The position numbers were made by a program, and so were the translations under genes. The notes below the pieces were generated by a model that made no database searches, had not been told where the DNA came from, and saw nothing but the letters and a program-made list of their open reading frames with translations. Positions 15,626 through 23,843 of a DNA stretch of 64,000 nt are shown one piece after another (positions within the stretch are counted from its first letter, which is position 1; each line of letters starts with the position of its first letter). The stretch lies in assembly GCF_015751785.1 (NCBI RefSeq), contig NZ_JADOTY010000001.1:5890001-5954000 (forward strand), given 5' to 3'. The DNA comes from Micromonospora vinacea (GTDB taxonomy: Bacteria; Actinomycetota; Actinomycetes; Mycobacteriales; Micromonosporaceae).

Positions 15626-18301
15626 TTACACCGACGGTTCGTCGGCTCCACCGAGCAGCCAGGTGTCCTTCGACCCGCCGCCTCGCGACGAGTTGACGAT
15701 CATGCTGCCGGCTGGCGCCACCCGGGTCAGCGCCACCGGCGCGACCTCGGCGGTGTCCCCGAGGAACACGAAGGCCCGCAGGTCGACGTGGCGGGGGGCC
15801 AGCGCCGTGCCGTCGAAGACCGGGTGGGTGGTCAGCGCGATCATCTCCTGGGCGATCCACCGGTGCGGGGCCGCGAGGATCTGCTCCCGGACGGCGTCCA
15901 GCTCCTCGGCCTCGGCCCGGGGGCCGATCACCACCCGGTCACCGCCGTACCCGTCGACCGGCTTGAGCACCAGCTCGTCGAGGCGGCCCAACACCTCGGC
16001 CCGCTGCTCGGGCAGCCCACACAGGTACGTCGGCACGTCCCCGAGCAGCGGTTTCTCGCCCAGGTAGTACTCGATCAGCCGGGGCACGTACGCGTACAGC
16101 GCCTTGTCGTCGCCGACACCGTTGCCCAGCGCGTTGGCCAGCGTGAGCCGCCCGGCGTGCACCGCGGCGAGCAGCGGCCATCCCAGCGGCACTCCGTCCG
16201 CGCCCGGTGCGTGCAGCAGCGCCTCCTCGTCCATCCGCAGGTAGATCACGTCGACCTCGCGGCGGCAGCCCTCGCGGACCAGCCGGACCCGGCCCTCCTC
16301 CACCAGCAGGTCGCTGGTCTCGGTCAGCGGAACCCCCATCTCGTCGGCGAGCAGCCGATGCTCGAACCACGCCGGGTCACCGGGGCCGCTGCTGAGCACC
16401 ACCACGGCGGGGTCGTCGGCCGCGGCGGGGGCGGCGGCGACCAACGCCCGGTACAGCATCGCCGGCGTCTCGTCGGCGGGCAGCAGGTCCTCCGGCACCG
16501 GCAGCTCCGGCAGCACCGCCTGGGTCAGCCGACGGTTCTGCACCGCGTAGCCGATCCCGGAGGGCACCCGCAGGTTGTCCTCCAGCACGTACCAGCCGCC
16601 GTCCGGGTCCCGGACGAGGTCGGTCCCGGACACCTGGGCGCGGGTGCCCCGCCGGCCCATCAGCGCCCCGGTCGGGCGCAGCCCGGGTGAGGACTCCACC
16701 ACCCACGCCGGCACCACGCCGTCGGCCACCACCGCCCGGTCGGCGTAGACGTCGCGCAGGAACGCGTCGAGGGCGCGGGCGCGCTGCACCAGACCGGTAC
16801 GAAGAGTCCGCCAGTCGGCGGCCGGCACCACCCGGGGCACCAGGTCCACCGGGAAGAGCCGGGTGCTCGCCTCGCCGGCCACGCTGAACGTCACCCCCCG
16901 GGCACGCTGCTCCTCGTCCCGGTCGTGCTCGCGTTGGCGCAGGGCCCCGGCGCCGAGCTGGCGCAGGGCCGCGAGCATCGGGGCGTACGCCGGCTGCGGT
17001 CCGGCCGGTCCGAAGACCTCGTCGCCGGCGTCGGCGTACGTGGGCAGCGCCGGCGGTGTCGGCGCACCGGGCAGCGGCCCCCGGACCCGGCCCCGGGTTT
17101 CGTCGAGCAGCAGGTCGACCACGTCGGCCAACCGGCCCCGTCGCTCGTACGCCCGCCGCTGCCGGGCGGCGGAGCTGCCGCGTTCCAGCGCGTAGCGGGT
17201 CAACTCGCTGACCTGCTCCCAGTCCCCGGTCGCCTCCAACTGCGGGCGCAGGTCGGTCACCAGGCGGCGGACCGCCTGGGCGGCCGACACCGGTCGGGCC
17301 GACCGGGGCAGGTCGAGCAGGTCACCTTCCAGACCGGAGCGGGCGGCCCGCCACACGGCGGCGCGCAGCACCGGTGGTCGTACGGCAGTGCGTTCCACCC
17401 GGGCGCGCAGGGCGGCGACCTCCCGCCGGACGAGCGCCCGGAACAGGCCGGTGAGCAGGACGATGGTCTCCACATCGGCGTTGGCGTCGGTGATCCGCAG
17501 TTCCACTGTGGGCACGTGCGCAGACGGCCGGACGTCGAAATAGATCATGGCGGGGTCGGTGATGGTCTCGGAGGAGATCAGCTCGGCGACCAGCGCCTCG
17601 TGGTCCGCCGCGCTGGTCACCTCACCCGGGTCACCCGCGGTGGGCCAGCGCTGCCAGACCAGCGATCGGACGCTGGCGTACCCGCTGTCCTGGCCCATCC
17701 AGTACGGCGAGCTGGTGGAGAGGGCGAGCAGCACCGGCAGCCACGGCTGGACCCGACGGGTGACCGCCACGGCCAGGTCCCGGTCGGAGACGCCGACATG
17801 CACCTGCGCCCCACAGATCAACTGCTCCCGGGCGAGCATCTGGTACTCGTCGAGCATCCGCCGATAGCGGGAGGTGGGGGTGACGCTGGGGTCGCCGTCG
17901 GCGCGCAGCGGCACCGTACCGGCCGCCACGATGCCCAGCCCAGCCCGGTCGGCGACCTGGACGGCCGCCTGACGCAGCCGGGTCAGCTCGGCGCGGATCT
18001 CGTCCAGGGTGCGGCAGACCGCGGTGTTGGTCTCCACCACGCTGCGGTGCAGCTCGGCGGTGAACGAGGCGGCCGGCAGACGGTCGAGCAACTCCCCGGC
18101 GCGGGGCACCAACTCCCGGGTGTGCAGGTCGACGACGTGGAACTCCTCCTCCACCCCGATCGTGGCCAGGTCCGCCGGGTCGCCGTCGTCCAGCGACAGG
18201 AGCGGGTTCGTGCGGGGGGTGGGCAGTATCCGGCCGTTGCCGGACCGGCCCACCGGCCCGTCGTACGTCGGCGCGTTCGTGGTGTTGTCGGCCATGGTCA
18301 C
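15626..18301 (-). CDS. Carboxylate-amine ligase (YbdK/GCS2) fused to circularly permuted ATP-grasp ligase
   Basis: 891 residues from ATG 18301. Residues about 45-415 are a GCS2/YbdK-type gamma-glutamyl ligase: TIGVEEEFHVVD, TAELHRSVVETNT, ICGAQVHVGVSD, SPYWMGQDSGYASVR and PTVELRITDANADVE. Residues about 460-890 are a COG2308-type circularly permuted ATP-grasp domain: LEDNLRVPSGIGY, LANALGNGVGDDKALYAYVP, LKPVDGYGGDRVVIGP and PRHVDLRAFVFL. Both halves form amide bonds at ATP cost, so the fusion should join amino acids or carboxylates in two steps. It is the first gene of the run; the amidotransferase and S9 peptidase follow. The alpha-E and transglutaminase-like genes that often accompany COG2308 are absent here. 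Confidence 0.9.
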   Translation of the reverse strand: MTMADNTTNAPTYDGPVGRSGNGRILPTPRTNPLLSLDDGDPADLATIGVEEEFHVVDLHTRELVPRAGELLDRLPAASFTAELHRSVVETNTAVCRTLDEIRAELTRLRQAAVQVADRAGLGIVAAGTVPLRADGDPSVTPTSRYRRMLDEYQMLAREQLICGAQVHVGVSDRDLAVAVTRRVQPWLPVLLALSTSSPYWMGQDSGYASVRSLVWQRWPTAGDPGEVTSAADHEALVAELISSETITDPAMIYFDVRPSAHVPTVELRITDANADVETIVLLTGLFRALVRREVAALRARVERTAVRPPVLRAAVWRAARSGLEGDLLDLPRSARPVSAAQAVRRLVTDLRPQLEATGDWEQVSELTRYALERGSSAARQRRAYERRGRLADVVDLLLDETRGRVRGPLPGAPTPPALPTYADAGDEVFGPAGPQPAYAPMLAALRQLGAGALRQREHDRDEEQRARGVTFSVAGEASTRLFPVDLVPRVVPAADWRTLRTGLVQRARALDAFLRDVYADRAVVADGVVPAWVVESSPGLRPTGALMGRRGTRAQVSGTDLVRDPDGGWYVLEDNLRVPSGIGYAVQNRRLTQAVLPELPVPEDLLPADETPAMLYRALVAAAPAAADDPAVVVLSSGPGDPAWFEHRLLADEMGVPLTETSDLLVEEGRVRLVREGCRREVDVIYLRMDEEALLHAPGADGVPLGWPLLAAVHAGRLTLANALGNGVGDDKALYAYVPRLIEYYLGEKPLLGDVPTYLCGLPEQRAEVLGRLDELVLKPVDGYGGDRVVIGPRAEAEELDAVREQILAAPHRWIAQEMIALTTHPVFDGTALAPRHVDLRAFVFLGDTAEVAPVALTRVAPAGSMIVNSSRGGGSKDTWLLGGADEPSV

Positions 18302-18370
18302 CCCGGTTCGCGTGTCGGTGCTCTCGACTGTCCGACGAGCGTTCCCAGGGTTGGTACCGGGGGTGTTTCC

Positions 18371-18391
18371 GGCGCGTTAAGGTGACGCGCC
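18371..18391 (-). terminator. Hairpin between DJ-1 gene and ligase operon
   Basis: Arms GGCGCGT (18371-18377) and ACGCGCC (18385-18391), loop TTAAGGTG minus one base each side. It lies 18 bases beyond the stop of the DJ-1 gene on the same strand and ahead of the ligase fusion, so it would separate the two transcripts. The ligase promoter must lie in 18302-18370. Confidence 0.5.
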
Positions 18392-18408
18392 CGTTCTGTC
18401 CGGGCTGC

Positions 18409-18975
18409 TCAGCGACCCGCAGCCGGGTACTCGATGGACGCGGCGACCCGGTTGGCGGTGGCGGCGCCGATTTCGCGTTCCGTGAGCCACAGGCCCAGAT
18501 CGAGCCCGGCCGACAGCGCACCGGCGGTGACCCGGTCACCGTCGTCGACCACCCGCTCGTCGAGGACGGTGACGTCGTGGGCGCGCAACTCGTCGTACGC
18601 GTTGCGGTTGGTGGTCGCCCGACGACCCGTCAGCAGGCCGGCGGCCGCGAGCACCAACGCGCCGGTGCACACCGACGCCATCCACCGCGCCGATGGTGCC
18701 AGCTCGGCCAGCCTCGCCGGCAGCACACCGCGCTGCGCCTGCGCCCAGGCACCCTCGGCAGCCCGGTTCAGCCATCCGCCACCCGGAACGATCACGCCAT
18801 CCGCCTGATTCAGCACCTCGGGGACCTGGAGTTGGACACCACGCATGCTGGTGACCAGCCCCGGCCGTTCGACGGCGACGAGCGCCACGTCGAAGCCGGC
18901 CATCGACAACACCTCGAACGGCCCGAAGACGTCCAGTTCGTCGAAGCCGTCGAACACCACGATCTCGATTCGCAT
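18409..18975 (-). CDS. DJ-1/PfpI family protein
   Basis: 188 residues from ATG 18975. It is a single flavodoxin-like DJ-1/PfpI domain: EIVVFDGFDELDVFGPFEVL at the N-terminus, GVIVPGGGW, and the nucleophile elbow SVCTGALVLA with the conserved cysteine. Members act as isocyanide hydratases, glyoxalases or ligand-sensing domains. It is divergent from a GlxA-type regulator with the same domain (52-base gap). The pair may therefore share a small-molecule signal, but the substrate is unknown. Confidence 0.85.
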   Translation of the reverse strand: MRIEIVVFDGFDELDVFGPFEVLSMAGFDVALVAVERPGLVTSMRGVQLQVPEVLNQADGVIVPGGGWLNRAAEGAWAQAQRGVLPARLAELAPSARWMASVCTGALVLAAAGLLTGRRATTNRNAYDELRAHDVTVLDERVVDDGDRVTAGALSAGLDLGLWLTEREIGAATANRVAASIEYPAAGR

Positions 18976-19028
18976 ACGGCCCAGAATCTCCCGTCGAGCG
19001 GGCGGCGACGAGTGGCATCCTTGCCATC

Positions 19029-19973
19029 ATGCGTAAGAGTTCCGCCACGCATCGGGTCGCCGTCCTCGCCCTCCCCAGAGTCGTCGCCTTCGATCTGACC
19101 ATCGCGACGCAGGTGTTCGGGCACGAGGGCCACGGCCGGTACACGATGACGGTGTGCACACTGGACGGTGGTTCGGTCACCACCACCACGGCTGGCCTGG
19201 AGCTGACCGTCGCCGCGACGCTCGACGCGCTCGACGATGCCGACACGGTGATCGTCCCCGGCTTCCGCCGCGGCCCGGCACCGCCCCGTGCTCTCCACGC
19301 GCTGCGGCTGGCCCACCGTCGTGGGGCCCGCATCGCGTCGATCTGCACCGGCGCCTTCGCGCTGGCCCAGGCCGGTCTGCTCGACGGCCGCCGCGCGACG
19401 ACCCACTGGGCGCACGCCGACGCGCTCGCCCGCGAGCACCCGCGGGTGTTCGTGGACGCGAATGCGCTCTACGTCGACGAAGGTGAGGTCGTCACCAGCG
19501 CCGGACTCGCCGCCGGTCTGGACATGTGCCTCTACCTCGTCGGCCGCGACCACGGGCAGGCTGCCGCCATCCAACGGGCCCGCCACATGGTCACACCGCT
19601 GCACCGAGCCGGCGGTCAGGCCCAGTTCATCCCGGTCGGCGTTGGGGGCGAGGACGACGAGTTGGCCACTGTCACCGCCTGGGCGAGCGGCAACCTGCAC
19701 CGCCCGATCACTGTCGCGGACCTTGCCCGACAGGGTGTGATGTCCAGCCGTACGCTGCACCGCGCCTTCCAGAGTCGGTTCCGGATGGGCCCACGAGCCT
19801 GGCTGATCCAGCAACGGCTGCGCGCCGCCTGCACCCTGCTCGAGAACGGCGGGATCACCATCGACGAGGTCGCACGGCGCACCGGCCTGGGTACGGCGAC
19901 CAACCTCCGGACGCATTTCCAGCGGGCCTTCGCCACCACCCCCACCGCGTACCGGCGGGCCTTCACCCCCTGA
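19029..19973 (+). CDS. GlxA-family AraC transcriptional regulator (DJ-1 domain + HTH)
   Basis: 314 residues from ATG 19029. Residues about 10-180 are a DJ-1/PfpI-like sensor with ASICTGAFALAQAGLLDGRRATTHW. Residues about 215-312 are an AraC-type double helix-turn-helix (TVADLARQGVMSSRTLHRAF and ITIDEVARRTGLGTATNLRTHF). Such proteins usually activate catabolic or stress genes when the DJ-1 domain binds a metabolite. Divergent placement next to the stand-alone DJ-1 gene makes that gene a likely target. Confidence 0.9.
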   Translation: MRKSSATHRVAVLALPRVVAFDLTIATQVFGHEGHGRYTMTVCTLDGGSVTTTTAGLELTVAATLDALDDADTVIVPGFRRGPAPPRALHALRLAHRRGARIASICTGAFALAQAGLLDGRRATTHWAHADALAREHPRVFVDANALYVDEGEVVTSAGLAAGLDMCLYLVGRDHGQAAAIQRARHMVTPLHRAGGQAQFIPVGVGGEDDELATVTAWASGNLHRPITVADLARQGVMSSRTLHRAFQSRFRMGPRAWLIQQRLRAACTLLENGGITIDEVARRTGLGTATNLRTHFQRAFATTPTAYRRAFTP

Positions 19974-20014
19974 CCTCCGACGGTGGCCATGGCGCGGTCA
20001 TGGTGCAAGGCCGC

Positions 20015-20617
20015 TCAGGCCGCTGGGCGTACCCGGTAGGCCAGGTGGGTGACACCGACGCCCTCGACGACGCTGAACGGGCCGTCCAGCTGGAGTGGCG
20101 CGATCTTCAGGTCGGCGAAGAGCGGGATGCCAGCGCCGAGCAGGACCGGGACGAGCTCGACGTGCACCTCGTCGAGCAGGCCGGCCTCGACGACCTGGGC
20201 GGCGATGGTGCCGCCGTTGACGCCGACCTCCTTGTCGCCGGCGATCGCCTTCGCCCGGGCGACGGCGCTCTCGATGCCGTCGGTGACGAAGACGAAGGAC
20301 TCGTTCTCGGGTGCCCAGCCCTCCGGCACGCTGTGGGTGACCACCACGACGGGCACGTCCAACGGATGCCGGCCACCCCACCCGCTGGTGATGTCGAAGA
20401 GCCTCCGGCCGACGACGAGCGCTCCGGTCCGCTCGGTGAGAGCCCGCAGATGCCGGGCGCTCACAGCGGACGTCCGGAAGGTCAGCTCGGGGTCGGCCGT
20501 CGGGGTCTCGACGTCACCGTTCTCGTACCACTGGAACAGGTACTCGAAGCCACCGTGGGACGCGTCCGCGATGTAGCCGTCCAACGACATCGTCGCCCAG
20601 GTCGTCACCTTCGTCAT
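20015..20617 (-). CDS. RibD C-terminal/DHFR-like family protein
   Basis: 200 residues; ATG 20617 follows GAGGAGTGG. The start MTKVTTWATMSLDGYIAD, then GALVVGRRLFDIT, VGVNGGTIAAQVVEAGLLDE and a C-terminal strand-rich part, fit the RibD_C family, a second copy in this window. It is the last gene of a four-gene minus-strand operon (SnoaL-like, CMD-like, TetR, this gene), 32 bases after the TetR stop. Such NADPH-binding proteins are often co-regulated with resistance or detoxification genes. Confidence 0.85.
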   Translation of the reverse strand: MTKVTTWATMSLDGYIADASHGGFEYLFQWYENGDVETPTADPELTFRTSAVSARHLRALTERTGALVVGRRLFDITSGWGGRHPLDVPVVVVTHSVPEGWAPENESFVFVTDGIESAVARAKAIAGDKEVGVNGGTIAAQVVEAGLLDEVHVELVPVLLGAGIPLFADLKIAPLQLDGPFSVVEGVGVTHLAYRVRPAA

Positions 20618-20649
20618 CGATCCACTCCTCGGTCCGTGAGCTGCCATCG

Positions 20650-21228
20650 TCAGGGGCGTAGCGCATTGAGCACCAGGTCGGCGTACCGGCGCCACACCGC
20701 CGGGTCGCGCTCGTCGAGCACGATGAGCTGCCGGACCACCCCGCACAGGAGCACCCGGATGTCCAGCACCCCGGCGTCCGGGCGGATCTTGCCGGACGAT
20801 CGGGCCGCCGCCACCAGCTGCCCGATCAGGTCCAGGATGCGCGCGGCGGGTACCAGCCGGCCTTCGAAGAACGCGTCGGCGAGGACCCGGTCGCGCGCGA
20901 GGCGTCCGAACAGGTCGGGCACGAAGGAACACCACTCCCGGTACGCGTCGACGCCGTCGAGCGCCGCGCGGGTGCGCTGCTCCAGCTCCTCGAACTGCCG
21001 CTGGACGACCGCGACGATCAGGTCTTCCTTGCTGGGGTAGCTGCGGTACACCGTCGCGCGACCCACCCCGGCCCGCTCGGCCACCTGCGGCACCGTCACC
21101 TGGAGACCCTGCTCGCTGAAGAGTTCCCGGGCGGCGGCGATGACCCGCTCCTGGTTGCGACGGGCGTCCAGACGCCGATGGGAAGCATCCGGGTCGCTCG
21201 ACGTCGGCTCGGAGTCGGACTCTGCCAT
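20650..21228 (-). CDS. TetR-family transcriptional repressor
   Basis: 192 residues from ATG 21228, 5 bases after the CMD gene stop. The N-terminal helix-turn-helix covers about 20-66 (RVIAAARELFSEQG, TVPQVAERAGVGRATVYRSYPSKEDLI). The rest is a helical ligand-binding and dimerisation region ending in VLNALRP. It lies inside its probable target operon, so autoregulation is expected. Two matching palindromes centred 33 bp apart upstream of the first gene (22233-22248 and 22262-22285) are the obvious binding sites. Confidence 0.9.
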   Translation of the reverse strand: MAESDSEPTSSDPDASHRRLDARRNQERVIAAARELFSEQGLQVTVPQVAERAGVGRATVYRSYPSKEDLIVAVVQRQFEELEQRTRAALDGVDAYREWCSFVPDLFGRLARDRVLADAFFEGRLVPAARILDLIGQLVAAARSSGKIRPDAGVLDIRVLLCGVVRQLIVLDERDPAVWRRYADLVLNALRP

Positions 21229-21233
21229 GGATC

Positions 21234-21794
21234 TCAGTCTGCCCGGCCGGCATCGCCGGAGACCACCCGCTCGTCGCTGTACACCTTGGTGAGTTCGACG
21301 TCGAGCACGGTGCAGACCCGGCTGAACGACCAGTAGTAACCCACCACCTGAAGCACCTCCACGATCTCGCGTTCGCTCAGGACGTGCCGCACCTGGTCGA
21401 ACAGTTCGTCGGAGATGCGTGGAGATCGCACCACCTCGGCGGTGAAGCGGATGAGAGCCCGGTCGGACGGCGACAGCTCCGGGTTGTCGAGGTCCCGAGC
21501 GCTGATGATCTCGATGACGCGCTGATCGAGACCGGCCTCCAGGGCCATCGGCCTGTGCTGGGCGGCTTCGAACTCGCACTCCGCGTATTCGGCAACGGTC
21601 AGGACGACCAGCTCCCGCGAGCGGGCCGGCAGCTCCAGCGAGGTGAACTGCGCCCTCGCGAGGTCGACGAACAGTTTTACCGTACCGACCGAGTGGGCCA
21701 GCATCTTGACCATCGGGTCCGGCGGCAGGGTGGACAGAAGTTCCCGGACGTCCGCCGGGAAGGCGTTCGGGTCGGGGTCGGCGAGACGGGGCAT
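21234..21794 (-). CDS. Carboxymuconolactone decarboxylase (CMD/AhpD-like) family protein
   Basis: 186 residues from ATG 21794. The CMD signature ELVVLTVAEYAECEFEAAQH holds one cysteine and the histidine of the family's redox/proton-relay motif. The AhpD-type second cysteine (CxxC) is absent, so peroxide reduction by the AhpD mechanism is unlikely. ELFDQVRHVLSEREIVEVL and VGYYWSFSRVCTVLDVEL are typical of the actinobacterial CMD proteins found beside TetR regulators. It lies 34 bases after the SnoaL-like gene and 5 bases before TetR, clearly in one operon. Confidence 0.85.
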   Translation of the reverse strand: MPRLADPDPNAFPADVRELLSTLPPDPMVKMLAHSVGTVKLFVDLARAQFTSLELPARSRELVVLTVAEYAECEFEAAQHRPMALEAGLDQRVIEIISARDLDNPELSPSDRALIRFTAEVVRSPRISDELFDQVRHVLSEREIVEVLQVVGYYWSFSRVCTVLDVELTKVYSDERVVSGDAGRAD

Positions 21795-21828
21795 GGTTCT
21801 CTCCTGTGCTGTCGTTCGTCGGGGTTGT

Positions 21829-22200
21829 TCAGGCGACGTCGTCGGCGGGGAGGTCGAAACCGGTCTCGCTGAGGTGGCGGAAGCGGCCGTCCTCGGCGTA
21901 CGTCCCGAAGATGGCGATCTCCCGCTGGGCGGTCGACCCGTCGGCCAGGGTGATCTCGTAGACGTGCCGTTCGGCGTAGCGGAGGCCGTCGCGCAGCTCG
22001 TCGAGGACCCGCACGGTGCCGCTGACGACCTGACCGCGTACCCGGGTCACCATCTCGACGAATCCGGCCCGATCGAGGGTCTCGCCGTCGCTGCGGTGGG
22101 TGTAGTCGGGGGCGTAGAACTCGTCGAGCGCTTCGGTCAGGTCGCGGGTCGGCTCGAAGACGACCGCGCGCAGGGCGTCGCTGATCCGTACCGGGGTCAT
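21829..22200 (-). CDS. SnoaL/NTF2-like protein
   Basis: 123 residues from ATG 22200 with GAGGAGC upstream. The cone-shaped NTF2 fold is suggested by LTEALDEFYAPDYTHR, DRAGFVEMVTRVRG, YEITLADGSTAQREIAIFGTYAEDGRFRHLSET. Members act as ketosteroid-isomerase-like, polyketide-cyclase-like or binding proteins. It is the first gene of the TetR-controlled operon. The reaction is not known, but the set (SnoaL-like, CMD-like, NADPH-binding DHFR-like, TetR) points to inducible small-molecule detoxification. Confidence 0.8.
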   Translation of the reverse strand: MTPVRISDALRAVVFEPTRDLTEALDEFYAPDYTHRSDGETLDRAGFVEMVTRVRGQVVSGTVRVLDELRDGLRYAERHVYEITLADGSTAQREIAIFGTYAEDGRFRHLSETGFDLPADDVA

Positions 22201-22232
22201 GGGGCTCCTCGTGGGTGACTGTCGGGCACATC

Positions 22233-22285
22233 CGGACTCATGGGTCCGCTTAGCCTCCACCGTACCGGACTCACGAGTCCGGTAC
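22233..22285. promoter_or_regulatory. Double TetR operator
   Basis: Site A at 22233-22248 is CGGACTCATGGGTCCG, with one mismatch. Site B at 22262-22285 has perfect 11-bp arms GTACCGGACTC and GAGTCCGGTAC around AC. Both share CGGACTCA-N-G-N-GTCCG. The centres are 33 bp apart, three helical turns, so two dimers would bind the same face. The sites lie 33-85 bases upstream of the SnoaL-like start and about 70-120 bases upstream of the divergent VOC gene, so both could be controlled. Confidence 0.7.
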
Positions 22286-22352
22286 TGGTGAGAGTCGTCA
22301 CTGAGCAGTTTTGGATAAGCGTCCGGTAGCGCCCACCCCTAGCGTGACGTGC

Positions 22353-22763
22353 ATGTTCACCGCGATCACGCACTCACAGATCTACGTCCTCGACCAGGAC
22401 AAGGCCCTCGACTTCTACGTCGGCAAGCTCGGCCTGGAGGTCAACGCCGACGTCGACATGGGCTTCATGCGCTGGCTGACCGTCAGCGTCCCCGGCGAGC
22501 CGGGTCGCCAGATCCTGTTGGAGAAGCCCGGCCCACCGGCGATGTCCGAGGAGACCGCCGAGCAGGTCCGTGCCCTGGTCACCAAGGGCGCAATGGGCGG
22601 CTCGCTCATCTTCTCCACCGACGACTGCCGCAAGACGTACGAGACGCTGCTGAGCCGGGGCGTCGAGTTCACCGAGGAACCCACCGATCGCTTCTACGGG
22701 ATCGACTGCGCCCTGCGCGACCCGTTCGGCAACAGCATCCGCTTCACCCAGCTGAGGTCCTGA
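22353..22763 (+). CDS. VOC (glyoxalase/extradiol-fold) family protein
   Basis: 136 residues from ATG 22353. TAGCGT lies 6 bases before the start with no ribosome site, which suggests a leaderless mRNA. ITHSQIYVLDQDKALDFYVGKLGLEV at the N-terminus, GSLIFSTDDCRKTYETLLSRGV and the C-terminal DRFYGIDCALRDPFGNSIRF give the paired beta-alpha-beta-beta-beta modules of the VOC superfamily. Possible roles are glyoxalase, thiol transferase or antibiotic sequestration. It is divergent from the TetR operon and may share its operators. Confidence 0.85.
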   Translation: MFTAITHSQIYVLDQDKALDFYVGKLGLEVNADVDMGFMRWLTVSVPGEPGRQILLEKPGPPAMSEETAEQVRALVTKGAMGGSLIFSTDDCRKTYETLLSRGVEFTEEPTDRFYGIDCALRDPFGNSIRFTQLRS

Positions 22764-22865
22764 ATTACAGGACGCTGCCGTACGACGGCTCGCGCTCCAC
22801 GTCGTACGTGGCGTAGGCGACGCCGGCGTTGGTGGTCCACCCGCTCCGGTCGTAGCGTGGGGCGC

Positions 22866-23843
22866 ATGCGAACCACCACGCTGGGCAGCACCGGACCCGA
22901 GGTCGGGGTCATCGGCCTCGGCTGCATGGGCATGAGCCACGGCTACGACATCACCGGCCCTCGCGACGACGACACCTCGATCGGCGTCATCCGTCAGGCA
23001 CTGGACCTGGGCGCGACGCTGATCGACACGTCGGACGTGTACGGGCCGTACACCAACGAGGAACTGGTCGGGCGGGCACTGGCCGGCGGGCATCGGGAGC
23101 GGGCCGTACTGGCCACGAAGGTCGGCCTGGTGGCCACCTCCCCCAGCGGTGGCCCCGGCAACTCACCGAAGATCGGCAACAACGGTCGCCCGGAGCACAT
23201 CCGCGCGGCGATCGACGAGAGCCTGCGCCGGCTCGGCACCGACCACGTCGACCTGTACCAGTTGCACCGGGTCGACCCGGAGGTGCCCATCGAGGAGTCC
23301 TGGGGTGCGATGGCCGAGGTCGTGGCGGCGGGTAAGGCCCGGCAGCTCGGGCTGTCCGAGGTGACGGTCGCGCAGATCGCGCGGGCCCAGGCGGTGCACC
23401 CGGTGGCGTCGGTGCAGTCCGAGCTGTCACTGTGGACGCGCGACCCGTTGGCCGAGGTGTTGCCGTACTGCGCCGAGCAGGGCATCGCCTTCCTGCCGTT
23501 CTCCCCGCTGGGTCGCGGTTTCCTCGCCGGCCGGTTCACCTCGTTCGACGACCTGCCCGCCGACGACTTCCGGCGTGGCCTGCCGCGCTTCCAGCAGGAC
23601 GCGCTACGCGCCAACCTCGCCATCGTCGCCCGGGTGCGGGAGATCGCCGACCGGGCGGGCTTCAGCCCCGCGCAGGTCGCCCTCGCGTGGGTCGTGGCCC
23701 AGGGTGACCAGGTCATCCCGATCCCCGGCACCAAGACGCCGAAGTACCTGGTGGACAACTGCGCTGCCGCTGACGTGCGGCTCAGCGCCGAGGACCTGGC
23801 CGACCTGGACGCGCTGCCCGCCCCCGAGGGTGGCCGCTACTGA
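22866..23843 (+). CDS. Aldo/keto reductase
   Basis: 325 residues from ATG 22866; TAGCGT 7 bases upstream and no ribosome site suggest a leaderless start. The (beta/alpha)8 family landmarks are LGCMGMSHGY, the catalytic Asp/Tyr in DTSDVYGPYTNEELVG, Lys in VLATKVG, His in YQLHRVDP, and the NADPH-binding IPIPGTKTPKYLVDN near the C-terminus. It resembles the YakC/AKR13 group, cytosolic NADPH-dependent reductases of aldehydes and ketones. It overlaps the convergent DUF2071 gene by 7 bases. Confidence 0.92.
   Translation: MRTTTLGSTGPEVGVIGLGCMGMSHGYDITGPRDDDTSIGVIRQALDLGATLIDTSDVYGPYTNEELVGRALAGGHRERAVLATKVGLVATSPSGGPGNSPKIGNNGRPEHIRAAIDESLRRLGTDHVDLYQLHRVDPEVPIEESWGAMAEVVAAGKARQLGLSEVTVAQIARAQAVHPVASVQSELSLWTRDPLAEVLPYCAEQGIAFLPFSPLGRGFLAGRFTSFDDLPADDFRRGLPRFQQDALRANLAIVARVREIADRAGFSPAQVALAWVVAQGDQVIPIPGTKTPKYLVDNCAAADVRLSAEDLADLDALPAPEGGRY

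Noticed and set aside
20015..20617. Housekeeping dihydrofolate reductase
   Set aside because: This protein and that at 10701-11252 belong to the RibD C-terminal branch; the folA active-site pattern is absent.
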